This document shows, in pieces, positions 1-7,495 of a stretch of 12,028 nucleotides of DNA. Source of the DNA: an uncultured Lachnospiraceae bacterium. GTDB lineage: Bacteria; Bacillota; Clostridia; Lachnospirales; Lachnospiraceae. A program made the position numbers and the translations under genes. How positions within the stretch are numbered: the stretch's first letter is position 1; each line of letters opens with the position of its first letter. The stretch covers positions 1-12,028 of the forward strand of contig CAJUEI010000110.1 in assembly GCA_910585255.1 (NCBI GenBank), read 5' to 3'. A model generated the notes under the pieces. That model saw only the letters and a program-made list of their open reading frames with translations. It was not told the DNA's origin and made no database searches.

Positions 1-133
1 GTGTTTAGCCCGCTGTACGGGCGAATTGCACCCCGATCCGTCCGGTTGGATATACGTAAATTCAGAAGCATTAGACTTTCTTACTTTCTGGAGAGCGGAA
101 CAGCAGAAAGAAAAGCCTTCCCCGCCCTAGCGT
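1..133 (+). repeat. Structured repeat R1, 3' part (cut by window edge)
   Basis: This is the 3' half of a repeat found complete twice more in the window (R2 at 7496-7747 minus, R3 at 7826-8059 plus). Positions 1-35 are identical to both other copies and form a hairpin: GCCCG (8-12) pairs with CGGGC (18-22), and CACCCC (29-34) should pair with GGGGTG lying just off the window. The 3' arms of the inner stem (from 63) and outer stem (100-133) are present, but their 5' partners lie upstream of base 1. The copy ends in a GCGTCC-like boundary shared with R2 and R3. It lies just upstream of the sugar-importer promoter, in the same direction. Family not recognised. Confidence 0.8.
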
Positions 134-259
134 CCTCTTTACCCAAAACATCCGAGTTTTAGTTTTTAAATGTAAATAAAAATTTGAAGTTAAAGTGGGC
201 AAATAGGAAATGAAATGTAAAAAAATAAAAAATTTTTAGGTGAATTTGTAAAAAAACTA

Positions 260-288
260 TTGACCAAATGTAAAAAATATGGTAATTT
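260..288 (+). promoter_or_regulatory. Probable sigma-A promoter of the sugar ABC importer operon
   Basis: A TTGACC -35 box (260-265) lies 17 bp from a TAATTT -10 box (283-288), within very AT-rich DNA ahead of the first permease gene. The predicted start point, near 295, gives a leader of about 75 nt. The -10 box is imperfect, as is common for promoters that need an activator. Confidence 0.5.
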
Positions 289-312
289 ATAGTTACAAAG
301 TTGAATTAAGAA

Positions 313-330
313 TTTTTACAAATGTAAAAA
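313..330 (+). promoter_or_regulatory. Palindromic operator candidate upstream of importer operon
   Basis: The sequence TTTTTACAAATGTAAAAA is a perfect inverted repeat with 8-bp arms and a 2-bp centre. It lies just downstream of the predicted transcription start, where a bound repressor would block transcription. The half-site TGTAAA recurs upstream in the same orientation at 171, 216, 247 and 269, so a regulator may bind several sites. No regulator gene is in the window and the protein that binds is unknown. Confidence 0.5.
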
Positions 331-369
331 TCACTTTGAAACAATATTAAAAAGGGAAGGAGTAAAAGG

Positions 370-1308
370 ATGAGCAAAACATCGAATATCACTACAAAGG
401 GGAAAAATACAGGACTGCACAGCACATTTATCTATGTTATTCAGCACTGGCAGTTATATGTATTCTTTCTGTTTCCAGCATTGTTGCTGACAATTATTTT
501 TAGGTACATTCCCATGGGCGGAATCTTAATTGCTTTTGAAAAGTATAATCCATTCCGTGGTATATTGGGAAGCGAGTGGGTAGGACTCAAACATTTTCAG
601 CGGTTTTTATCTTCACCTGATTTTCTGCGTTATCTGGTTAATACGTTGAAACTAAGTGTTTTTGGTATGCTATGGGGATTTCCTATTCCGATTCTTTTGG
701 CGTTTTTGTTGAACAGAATTGAAAGCAAGGGGGTAAAAAAGAAAATTCAGTTAGTGCTCTATATGCCAAACTTCATTTCCGTTATTGTACTTTGTGGTAT
801 TGTTCGAATCTTTTTATCGGTTACAGGTCCGGTTAATCTGCTGCTTGGTACACAGATTAATTTTATGACTATGCCGCAGGCATTTCGAACCATTTATATT
901 GCCAGTGGGATCTGGCAGGGAGCAGGCTGGGGTTCGATTATTTATACGGCTGCACTGTCAAATGCAAGTTCTGAATTAAAGGAAGCTGCCGTAATTGACG
1001 GAGCAAATATTTTCCAGCAGATTAAAGCAGTGGAGTGGCCTGCGATTAAGAGTACGGTTATTATTCAGTTTATTATGCAGGCGGGGAATATTATGAGTAT
1101 CGGGTTTGAGAAAGCATATGCCCTTCAGACCGATTTAAACCTTGCATCTTCAGAAATTATTGCAACTTATGTATATAAAAAGGGTCTTTTAGACGGAGAC
1201 TACAGCTTTTCTACTGCGGTGGGATTGTTTAATACAGTAATTAACGTAATTTTGCTGGTTGCAGTAAATAAAATTGTAGCAAAAATGAATGACGGACAGG
1301 GACTGTAA
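370..1308 (+). CDS. Sugar ABC transporter permease, LplB/UgpA type
   Basis: This is an inner-membrane permease of a carbohydrate ABC importer (binding-protein-dependent transport family, LplB-like subgroup), 312 residues and typical in length. Hydrophobic segments can be seen at roughly residues 26-48, 92-117, 129-150, 178-196 and 283-305. The cytoplasmic EAA loop, which contacts the ATPase, is EAAVIDGA at about 205-212. The start has a good ribosome site (GGAAGGAG, 7 nt upstream). The gene is first in a three-gene operon with a second permease 12 bp downstream and then a lipoprotein binding protein. No ATPase gene is present; systems of this type usually share an MsmX-like ATPase encoded elsewhere. 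The fructosidase gene downstream suggests a sucrose or fructan substrate, which is inference. Confidence 0.93.
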   Translation: MSKTSNITTKGKNTGLHSTFIYVIQHWQLYVFFLFPALLLTIIFRYIPMGGILIAFEKYNPFRGILGSEWVGLKHFQRFLSSPDFLRYLVNTLKLSVFGMLWGFPIPILLAFLLNRIESKGVKKKIQLVLYMPNFISVIVLCGIVRIFLSVTGPVNLLLGTQINFMTMPQAFRTIYIASGIWQGAGWGSIIYTAALSNASSELKEAAVIDGANIFQQIKAVEWPAIKSTVIIQFIMQAGNIMSIGFEKAYALQTDLNLASSEIIATYVYKKGLLDGDYSFSTAVGLFNTVINVILLVAVNKIVAKMNDGQGL

Positions 1309-1320
1309 AGGAGGATTTCT

Positions 1321-2220
1321 ATGAAAAAAAAGAGTAAATTTTTAAGATATTCTTTGCAGGATAAATTATTGCTGCTGATTGGATACATATTGCTGGGGCT
1401 GTTTGTAATAGCGATTATAGTTCCTATGGTTTATATTGTGGTTGCATCATTTATTGATCCGATTACTTTGCAGAATAAAGGAATTACATTTGATTTTAGC
1501 AAGTGGACACTGACCGCATATGAGCGGGTGCTTTCTAATAAACAGATATGGATTGGATTTAAAAATGCTGTAGTTTATTCTGTTGTATTTACGGTAGTTT
1601 CGGTTATGATTACTATGCTGGCGGCTTATCCGATGTCCCGGGCAGATTTTAAAGGGAAAAAATTTTTTAATGTGATCTTTGTCATTACTATGTTTTTTGG
1701 AGGCGGATTGATACCAACCTACTTATTAATTAGTGACTTGAATATGTTAAACAGTATGTGGGCATTGATTCTTCCAGGGGCATTTAGTGTATGGAATATG
1801 ATTATTGCAAGAACCTATTATCAGGGAATTCCGGGAGAGTTACGGGAAGCGGCTGATGTAGACGGTGCAAATGAACTGATTTTCTTTTTCCGTATTTTGC
1901 TGCCGGTTTGTACACCGATTATTGCAACTTTAGCATTATGGCAGTTTGTAGGAATGTGGAACAGCTATTTTGATGCAATGATTTACTTAAATGATGCAGC
2001 AAAACAGCCTTTGCAGTTGGTACTTCGTTCTATTTTAATACAAAATCAGCCGGAATCAGGAATGATTTCTGATATGCAGAGTACGGCAGAGCGGGCACAG
2101 TTAGCGGAACTGTTAAAATATGCAACGATTATTATTTCTAGCTTGCCGCTGTTAGTGATGTATCCGTTTTTCCAAAAGTATTTTGATAATGGAATTATGG
2201 CAGGCTCCGTAAAAGGTTAA
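1321..2220 (+). CDS. Sugar ABC transporter permease, YtcP/UgpE type
   Basis: This is the second permease subunit of the importer, 299 residues. It has an N-terminal membrane segment at about 15-43, further hydrophobic stretches at about 82-103, 117-137, 144-163 and 196-212, and a last one near 266-281. The EAA loop reads EAADVDGA at 176-183. The C-terminal tail with the YPFFQKYF and GSVKG motifs is characteristic of the YtcP/UgpE subgroup, which pairs with LplB-type permeases. A strong AGGAGG ribosome site precedes the ATG, and the gap to the upstream permease is only 12 bp, so the two are co-transcribed and probably form a heterodimer. No defects seen. Confidence 0.93.
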   Translation: MKKKSKFLRYSLQDKLLLLIGYILLGLFVIAIIVPMVYIVVASFIDPITLQNKGITFDFSKWTLTAYERVLSNKQIWIGFKNAVVYSVVFTVVSVMITMLAAYPMSRADFKGKKFFNVIFVITMFFGGGLIPTYLLISDLNMLNSMWALILPGAFSVWNMIIARTYYQGIPGELREAADVDGANELIFFFRILLPVCTPIIATLALWQFVGMWNSYFDAMIYLNDAAKQPLQLVLRSILIQNQPESGMISDMQSTAERAQLAELLKYATIIISSLPLLVMYPFFQKYFDNGIMAGSVKG

Positions 2221-2249
2221 AAATTAATAATAAGGAAGGAGAGTTTATT

Positions 2250-3920
2250 ATGAAAAAGAAGTTTTATCATTATGTGATTGCGGCTGTTTTATCGGCAGGT
2301 ATGGTGGTTTCAATGACGGCATGTGGAGGACAGAAGTCTCCTGTTGAATTAAATACGGGGGGGTTGCAGGAGGTAAATTTGGAGGAATTGCAATTTCCGC
2401 TTGCAGAAAAAGCAACTTTAACTGGAATGACCAGCTTTCCGGCAAATACAGAATCGAATCCGAATAATCGGACTATCTTTAAACGGCTGCAGGAAAAGAC
2501 AAATGTAGAGATTCAGTGGACAGCGATTCAGAGTGATCAGTGGGGAGATAAGATTACGCTTTCTATGGCAAATCTGAATACTTTGACGGATTTTATCTTT
2601 TCGGCAGGATTTGGAGATAATGATCTGCTGCGGTATGCCGAGCAGGGAGTGATTATTCCGTTAGAAGAGTATATTGAAGCTTATATGCCGAATCTAAATG
2701 CGGTATTTGAAAAATATCCAGAATATAAGAAGATGTGTACGGATACAAATGGGCATATCTGGGCACTTCCTTGGATTGAGCAGCTTGGATCGGAAAAGAC
2801 AGCGATTCAGACAATCGGAGATATGAGTTTTATCAATAAAAAGTGGTTGGATTTTTTAGGATTGGATGTGCCTGAGACGGTGGAGGAATTTGAGCAGGTA
2901 TTGATTGCCTTTCGGGATCATGCCTCAGAGCTGCAGGCAGAGTTTCAGATAGATGGAAGTATTATTCCTATGTCATTTATTATTAATGACGGGGATCAAG
3001 ACCCTGCTATTTTAATTAATGGATTTGGAGAGGGCTACGGTGATGCCGACAGAGGCAGACATATTGCTGTAACAGATGACAAGAAAGTAATCTGTTCTGC
3101 TACACAGCAGGGATTTAAGGATGGTATTGCATGGTTACATTCTCTGTATGAACAAAATTTAATTGACTTAGAGGCATTTACACAGGAGTGGTCTACTTAT
3201 GTGGCAAAAGGAAAGTCTGGTCGCTATGGGGTATGTTTTAGCTGGGATGTTGCCAATATCGATAATTTAACAGATTGGGTTCCGCTTCCGGCATTGACGG
3301 CAGATGTCAGAAATATTACTCCTCAAAATGGTTCTTTTACCAGCGGATTTGACCGGGGACGGTGTGTGGTAACGGCTGTGGCAAAAAATCCTGCCCTTGT
3401 CTGTGCATGGTTGGATCAGATGTACGATCCGTTCCAGTCTCCGCAGAATAATTGGGGTACTTATGGGGAGGATGACGAGTTTGATATCTTTGAGCTTGGA
3501 ACGAATGCAAACGGGGAGGAAATGTTAAAGCATGCACCGCTTGGAGATGCTTCTCCTGTAGAAGTACGTGAAGCAGAGAGTGTAGGGGGACCTTTAGCAA
3601 TTTTGGATGAATATTATGGTGTCTATGTTACTTGTCCAGATGATGCACAGTACAGATTGGATTGGATTAAGGAATATTATACGCCGGATATGAATACAAA
3701 ATATGTTTTTCCAAATGTATTTATGAGTCAGGAAGATACAGAAGAGTTGTCTAATCTGCAGGCAGATATTACAAAGACGATTAATGCGAAAAAGGCAGAC
3801 TGGATTATGAATGGATTTACGGATGCAGATTGGGACGAATATATAAAGAGTTTGGATGCATATGGGCTGCAGGATATGCTGGCAATTTTCCAAAAATATT
3901 TGGATGCTTATTATCAATAA
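2250..3920 (+). CDS. Extracellular sugar-binding lipoprotein of ABC importer (LipO/YtcQ-like)
   Basis: This is the solute-binding component, exported and anchored to the outer face of the membrane. The N-terminus has a KKK charged region, a hydrophobic core (about residues 8-21) and a lipobox MTAC at 22-25, making Cys25 the probable lipidated first residue. The mature part is acidic and rich in aromatic residues, as in sugar-binding proteins. At 556 residues it belongs to the large class that accompanies LplB/YtcP permeases, rather than the usual 400-450-residue MalE type. The ribosome site AAGGAGAG lies 29 bp after the second permease. A hairpin follows the stop codon. The substrate cannot be read from sequence; the GH32 gene next door points to sucrose or fructo-oligosaccharides (inference). 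Confidence 0.92.
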   Translation: MKKKFYHYVIAAVLSAGMVVSMTACGGQKSPVELNTGGLQEVNLEELQFPLAEKATLTGMTSFPANTESNPNNRTIFKRLQEKTNVEIQWTAIQSDQWGDKITLSMANLNTLTDFIFSAGFGDNDLLRYAEQGVIIPLEEYIEAYMPNLNAVFEKYPEYKKMCTDTNGHIWALPWIEQLGSEKTAIQTIGDMSFINKKWLDFLGLDVPETVEEFEQVLIAFRDHASELQAEFQIDGSIIPMSFIINDGDQDPAILINGFGEGYGDADRGRHIAVTDDKKVICSATQQGFKDGIAWLHSLYEQNLIDLEAFTQEWSTYVAKGKSGRYGVCFSWDVANIDNLTDWVPLPALTADVRNITPQNGSFTSGFDRGRCVVTAVAKNPALVCAWLDQMYDPFQSPQNNWGTYGEDDEFDIFELGTNANGEEMLKHAPLGDASPVEVREAESVGGPLAILDEYYGVYVTCPDDAQYRLDWIKEYYTPDMNTKYVFPNVFMSQEDTEELSNLQADITKTINAKKADWIMNGFTDADWDEYIKSLDAYGLQDMLAIFQKYLDAYYQ

Positions 3921-3945
3921 AAATTAAGATAGTTTGATTAAGAGA

Positions 3946-3990
3946 AAAGAGCCAGCTAAAGTAAAAAAAATTTTGCTGGCTCTTTAAAAA
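3946..3990 (+). terminator. Probable intrinsic terminator after importer operon
   Basis: An 11-bp perfect stem, AAAGAGCCAGC (3946-3956) with GCTGGCTCTTT (3975-3985), encloses an 18-nt A/T-rich loop. It starts 25 bp after the binding-protein stop codon. The T run on the 3' side is short (TTT inside the stem) and is followed by A residues, so termination may be partial, letting some transcripts continue into the fructosidase gene. Confidence 0.6.
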
Positions 3991-4002
3991 ATAATAGAGT
4001 AG

Positions 4003-4008
4003 TATAAT
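4003..4008 (+). promoter_or_regulatory. Possible -10 box for the fructosidase gene
   Basis: A consensus TATAAT lies 57 bp upstream of the GH32 start, just past the terminator hairpin. The matching -35 region (about 3980-3985, CTCTTT) is poor and overlaps the hairpin. It may be a weak or activator-dependent promoter, or the gene may depend on read-through from the importer operon. Confidence 0.35.
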
Positions 4009-4064
4009 AATGAAGATAAGTAATAAAAAATATTAGAATCAAGAAAGGGAACAGGTAATCAGCG

Positions 4065-5549
4065 ATGAGCAGTCAGACTTTGCGTGAAGCCCGTAAATAT
4101 GAAGAGGCTTCAGAAAAAATGATACCTATTGATCACAGACCATCTTTTCACTTATCTGTCCGTACCGGATGGATGAATGATCCAAATGGATTTTCTTATT
4201 ATAATGGAAAATATCATATGTTTTATCAATATTATCCATATGATTCCCACTGGAACTCTATGCACTGGGGACATGCGGTAAGTGAAGATCTTTTACATTG
4301 GGAATATCTCCCGGCAGCACTTGCACCGGATGAATTTTACGACAGGGACGGATGCTTTTCAGGAAGTGCAGTAACGCTGCCTGACGGAAGACAATTGTTA
4401 ATGTATACTGGTGTGGTACGGGAGCGGCAGAAAAACGGAGCAATGGTAGACTGGCAAAACCAGTGTATTGCGGTAGGAGATGGAGTAGATTATGAAAAAT
4501 ATGAAAACAATCCGGTGATTGATGCAAAAGATTTGCCGGACGGTTTTAGCAGGCAGGATTTCCGAGATCCGAAGATGTGGCAGAAAAAAGACGGAACGTT
4601 TGCCTGTGTAATTGGAAATAAGACAGAAGAGGGAGGCGGACAGATTTTATTGTTCTCCAGCCCGGACGGATTTTCATGGAACTATGAAAAAGTATTAGTA
4701 TCGAATCACAATCGTTTTGGAGTGATGTGGGAGTGCCCGGACTTTTTTATCTTAGACGGAAAAGCAGTTCTGTTAATCAGCCCGCAGGATATGCTTCCGG
4801 TGGGATTTGAGTATCACAACGGAAACGGAACGGTTTGTCTGATAGGTGATTTTGAGGAAGAGACTAATACATTTACAGAACAGTCAAATCAGGCGATTGA
4901 CTATGGAATCGACTTTTATGCCCCTCAGACCGTATTGACACCGGACGGACGCCGGGTGATGATTGGATGGATGCAGAATTGGGATACCTGTAATTTTCGC
5001 TCTCAGAGTGTGTCATGGTTTGGACAGATGAGTCTTCCAAGAGAGCTGCATATTAAAAATGGAAGACTTTATCAAAGTCCGATACGGGAATTGGAGCAGA
5101 TGCGGTGCAATCGGGTGGATTATCGTGATAGGTTAATTTCTGAAAAAATAGAATTAGAGGGTGTCAGAGGACGAAGAGTAGATATGGAACTGACAATTAG
5201 ACCAGAAAAAGAAGAAGACATCTATCATGAATTTATCTTAAACTTTGCAGAAGATAACAAGTTTTATACTTCCCTTGTCTTTCAGCCTAGAAATTCTATT
5301 TTAAAGATTGACAGAAAGTTTTCCGGTTCTAGAAGGGCAATTATTCACCAGCGCAGAAGCCTTGTCCATAGTGAAGAGGGCGTATTAAAGTTAAGGGTGA
5401 TTTTGGATCGGTTTAGTGCAGAAATCTTTGTTAATGACGGGGAGCAGGTAATGACAGCAATTATACATACCGATCAGACCGCAGACGGAATTTCCTTTTC
5501 TGCGGATGGAGCTTTGCGGATGGATTTGACAAAGTATGATTTAATATAG
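4065..5549 (+). CDS. GH32 beta-fructofuranosidase (sucrose / fructo-oligosaccharide hydrolase)
   Basis: This enzyme of glycoside hydrolase family 32 hydrolyses terminal beta-fructosyl bonds in sucrose, sucrose-6-phosphate or short fructans. All three GH32 catalytic motifs are intact: WMNDPNG at 36-42 (nucleophile Asp39), RDP at 167-169 (transition-state stabiliser Asp168) and EC at 223-224 (acid/base Glu223). The FSGS motif is at 98-101. The five-bladed propeller covers about 25-330, and the C-terminal beta-sandwich about 350-494, ending in the usual EIFVNDG strand near 453-459. There is no signal peptide, so it acts in the cytoplasm. The neighbouring importer delivers unphosphorylated sugar, favouring beta-fructosidase over a strict sucrose-6-phosphate hydrolase (ScrB/SacA); sequence alone does not separate them. 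The ribosome site is weak (AGG about 9 nt before ATG); the N-terminal helix before WMNDPNG supports this start. Confidence 0.93.
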   Translation: MSSQTLREARKYEEASEKMIPIDHRPSFHLSVRTGWMNDPNGFSYYNGKYHMFYQYYPYDSHWNSMHWGHAVSEDLLHWEYLPAALAPDEFYDRDGCFSGSAVTLPDGRQLLMYTGVVRERQKNGAMVDWQNQCIAVGDGVDYEKYENNPVIDAKDLPDGFSRQDFRDPKMWQKKDGTFACVIGNKTEEGGGQILLFSSPDGFSWNYEKVLVSNHNRFGVMWECPDFFILDGKAVLLISPQDMLPVGFEYHNGNGTVCLIGDFEEETNTFTEQSNQAIDYGIDFYAPQTVLTPDGRRVMIGWMQNWDTCNFRSQSVSWFGQMSLPRELHIKNGRLYQSPIRELEQMRCNRVDYRDRLISEKIELEGVRGRRVDMELTIRPEKEEDIYHEFILNFAEDNKFYTSLVFQPRNSILKIDRKFSGSRRAIIHQRRSLVHSEEGVLKLRVILDRFSAEIFVNDGEQVMTAIIHTDQTADGISFSADGALRMDLTKYDLI

Positions 5550-5579
5550 AGTGGAATATAAATGAGATAGTTAGCTGCA

Positions 5580-5615
5580 GGGAGGATAGAAAGTCATTGG
5601 GATCAATGTCCTCCC
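5580..5615 (+). terminator. Weak inverted repeat after fructosidase gene
   Basis: GGGAGGA (5580-5586) pairs with TCCTCCC (5609-5615) around a 22-nt loop, 30 bp after the GH32 stop. A competing stem, ATTGGG (5596-5601) with CCCAAT (5613-5618), is also possible. No T run follows, so this is only a tentative transcript end. Confidence 0.25.
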
Positions 5616-5665
5616 AATATCAAATTTAAAGATCCATTGATACAATATAAAAATTGAAAAAAGCG

Positions 5666-5694
5666 TTGACATTTCTTTTTTAATATGCTATAAA
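5666..5694 (+). promoter_or_regulatory. Promoter of the trpB T-box leader
   Basis: A perfect -35 box TTGACA (5666-5671) and a -10 box TATAAA (5689-5694) are separated by 17 bp, giving a start near 5701, immediately ahead of the T-box RNA. This looks like a strong constitutive sigma-A promoter, with control exerted downstream by tRNA-dependent antitermination. Confidence 0.8.
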
Positions 5695-5704
5695 AGATAC
5701 CATA

Positions 5705-5962
5705 AACCGATGAGGAAGGGTAAGTACTTTCGTTACCTTTTATTACAGAGAGCCGTAGTTGGTGGAATACGGTATAAAAGACGAATAGGAATGGACTTCT
5801 GAGGGCGAGTTGAAAGAGAAAGTAGACAAGACGGAGAGGAGACTTCGTTAACAAATGAAGCATATGATAGTATGCGATGAGCGGATGTATCAAAACATCA
5901 AACCGGGTGGCACCGCAGGAGAGAATACTCTTGTCCCAGCAGATTGGGATAGGAGTTTTTTT
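5705..5962 (+). promoter_or_regulatory. T-box riboswitch (tRNA-Trp specific)
   Basis: This leader RNA binds uncharged tRNA and then permits transcription of the gene below. Stem I has the AGAGAG bulge and a distal stem CCGTA / TACGG around GGTGGA. The specifier loop, closed by GAAG / CTTC pairing, carries TGG at 5792-5794, a tryptophan codon. Stem III-like hairpins follow (CTTC/GAAG and GCATA/TATGC, then GATGT/ACATC). The antiterminator T-box motif GGGTGGCACCGC is at 5905-5916. Its TGGC (5908-5911) would pair with a tRNA acceptor end GCCA, which fits the G discriminator base of bacterial tRNA-Trp. The terminator is annotated separately. The downstream gene, a tryptophan synthase beta chain, agrees with the specifier. 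Confidence 0.95.
5927..5962 (+). terminator. T-box-regulated intrinsic terminator
   Basis: A 12-bp stem, ACTCTTGTCCCA (5927-5938) with TGGGATAGGAGT (5945-5956), with two G-T wobbles and a 6-nt loop, runs into seven T residues (5956-5962). It is the default structure when tRNA-Trp is charged; binding of uncharged tRNA to the T-box motif just upstream should favour the alternative antiterminator. Confidence 0.92.
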
Positions 5963-6049
5963 ATGCACATGGATGTCCAAAGGAACGATTTTATCGACAC
6001 TATCGAATAAAAATAGAAGGGCGTAAGATACGCAGAAATGAGGTTAAAT

Positions 6050-7438
6050 ATGAGCGAAGAAAAGAAGATTCCTTACAAAATTTATTTAGAAGAGCATGAG
6101 ATGCCAATGAGCTGGTATAATGTGCGGGCAGATATGAAGAACAAACCAGCACCGCTGTTAAATCCTGCTACACTGCAGCCTTTGACATATGAGGAAATGC
6201 GGGGAATTTTTTGTGATGAGTTGTGTAAGCAGGAATTGGATGATACGACCCCTTATTTTGAAATTCCAGAAGAGATTCGAAAATTTTATAAGATGTATCG
6301 TCCGTCACCGCTGGTACGTGCTTACTGTTTGGAGGAGAAACTGCAGACACCGGCAAAGATTTATTATAAATTTGAGGGAAATAATACCAGTGGCAGTCAT
6401 AAATTAAATTCTGCGATTGCACAGGCATATTATGCAAAAAAGCAGGGATTAAAAGGGGTAACAACGGAAACGGGTGCAGGGCAGTGGGGAACGGCTCTTT
6501 CTATGGCATGTGCGTATTTAGGACTGGATTGTCAGGTTTATATGGTAAAGTGTTCTTATGAACAGAAACCGTTCCGCCGAGAGGTAATGAGAACGTACGG
6601 AGCGAATGTAACACCGTCTCCTTCTAATACAACAGAGGTAGGACGAAAGATTTTGGAAGAATTTCCAGGGACAACCGGAAGTCTTGGCTGTGCGATTTCA
6701 GAGGCAGTAGAGGCAGCTACCAGCCAGGAAGGATACCGTTATGTATTGGGATCGGTATTGACACAGGTACTGCTTCACCAGTCGGTGATTGGACTTGAGG
6801 CAAAGGCGGCAATGGACAAGTATGGAATTAAGCCGGATATGATTATTGGATGTGCCGGCGGCGGATCTAATCTGGGTGGATTGATTTCACCTTTTATGGG
6901 AGAGAAGCTAAGGGGAGAAGCAGATTATCGCTTTGTTGCAGTAGAACCGGCTTCTTGTCCAAGTTTGACACGTGGAAAGTATGTATATGATTTCTGTGAT
7001 ACGGGGAAGGTTTGTCCTCTGGCGAAGATGTATACACTTGGAAGCGGATTTATACCTGCACCAAATCATGCGGGAGGGCTTCGCTATCATGGAATGAGTT
7101 CGGTATTGTCACAGTTGTATGATGATGGGTATATGGAGGCAGTTAGTGTGGAGCAGACAGCGGTATTTCGTGCTGCTGAGGAATTTGCCAGAGTAGAGGG
7201 AATTTTGCCTGCACCGGAGAGTTCTCATGCAATTAAAGTAGCGATAGATGAGGCTTTGAAGTGTAAGGAGACTGGGGAAGAAAAGACGATTCTCTTTGGA
7301 CTTACTGGAACCGGGTATTTTGATATGATGGCTTACGAGCGATATAATAATGGAGAGATGACAGATTATATTCCTAGTGATGAGGAATTGAAGAAAGGAC
7401 TTGCTGGGATTCCTCGGTTTGAGGGAAATGAGGTTTAG
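6050..7438 (+). CDS. trpB: Tryptophan synthase beta chain, TrpB2 type
   Basis: This PLP enzyme makes L-tryptophan from indole and serine in the cytoplasm. Counting from the upstream in-frame ATG at 6038 (subtract 4 for the start chosen here), the PLP lysine is Lys122 in GSHKLNS, the catalytic Glu144 is in TETGAGQWG, and the phosphate-binding loop is GCAGGGSN at 271-278. Its length of about 460 residues and its long N-terminal extension mark the TrpB2 subgroup; classical TrpB1 is about 400 residues. TrpB2 proteins often occur without TrpA, and no trpA or other trp gene is nearby, so the enzyme may salvage free indole (inference). I prefer the ATG at 6050 because GAGG lies 6 nt before it; the ATG at 6038 lacks a well-placed ribosome site. 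Expression is controlled by the Trp T-box immediately upstream. Confidence 0.93.
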   Translation: MSEEKKIPYKIYLEEHEMPMSWYNVRADMKNKPAPLLNPATLQPLTYEEMRGIFCDELCKQELDDTTPYFEIPEEIRKFYKMYRPSPLVRAYCLEEKLQTPAKIYYKFEGNNTSGSHKLNSAIAQAYYAKKQGLKGVTTETGAGQWGTALSMACAYLGLDCQVYMVKCSYEQKPFRREVMRTYGANVTPSPSNTTEVGRKILEEFPGTTGSLGCAISEAVEAATSQEGYRYVLGSVLTQVLLHQSVIGLEAKAAMDKYGIKPDMIIGCAGGGSNLGGLISPFMGEKLRGEADYRFVAVEPASCPSLTRGKYVYDFCDTGKVCPLAKMYTLGSGFIPAPNHAGGLRYHGMSSVLSQLYDDGYMEAVSVEQTAVFRAAEEFARVEGILPAPESSHAIKVAIDEALKCKETGEEKTILFGLTGTGYFDMMAYERYNNGEMTDYIPSDEELKKGLAGIPRFEGNEV

Positions 7439-7495
7439 AGTGGGATAACGTTTGGGAGGGATGGTTTGAATTTGGATATGTTAGGGGGAGGGGGG

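Noticed and set aside
145..167. AAAAC/GTTTT hairpin followed by T residues downstream of R1, as a terminator
   Set aside because: Only five A/T-dominated pairs; too weak to claim in such AT-rich sequence.
5603..5980. Minus-strand 125-aa ORF across the T-box leader
   Set aside because: It is the antisense of a well-defined T-box RNA and terminator, with no recognisable domain.
7454..7495. G-rich tract (GGGAGGG and GGGGGAGGGGGG) as a G-quadruplex
   Set aside because: Four G runs exist but the middle loop is over 20 nt, so it is weak; more likely just biased sequence beside R2.
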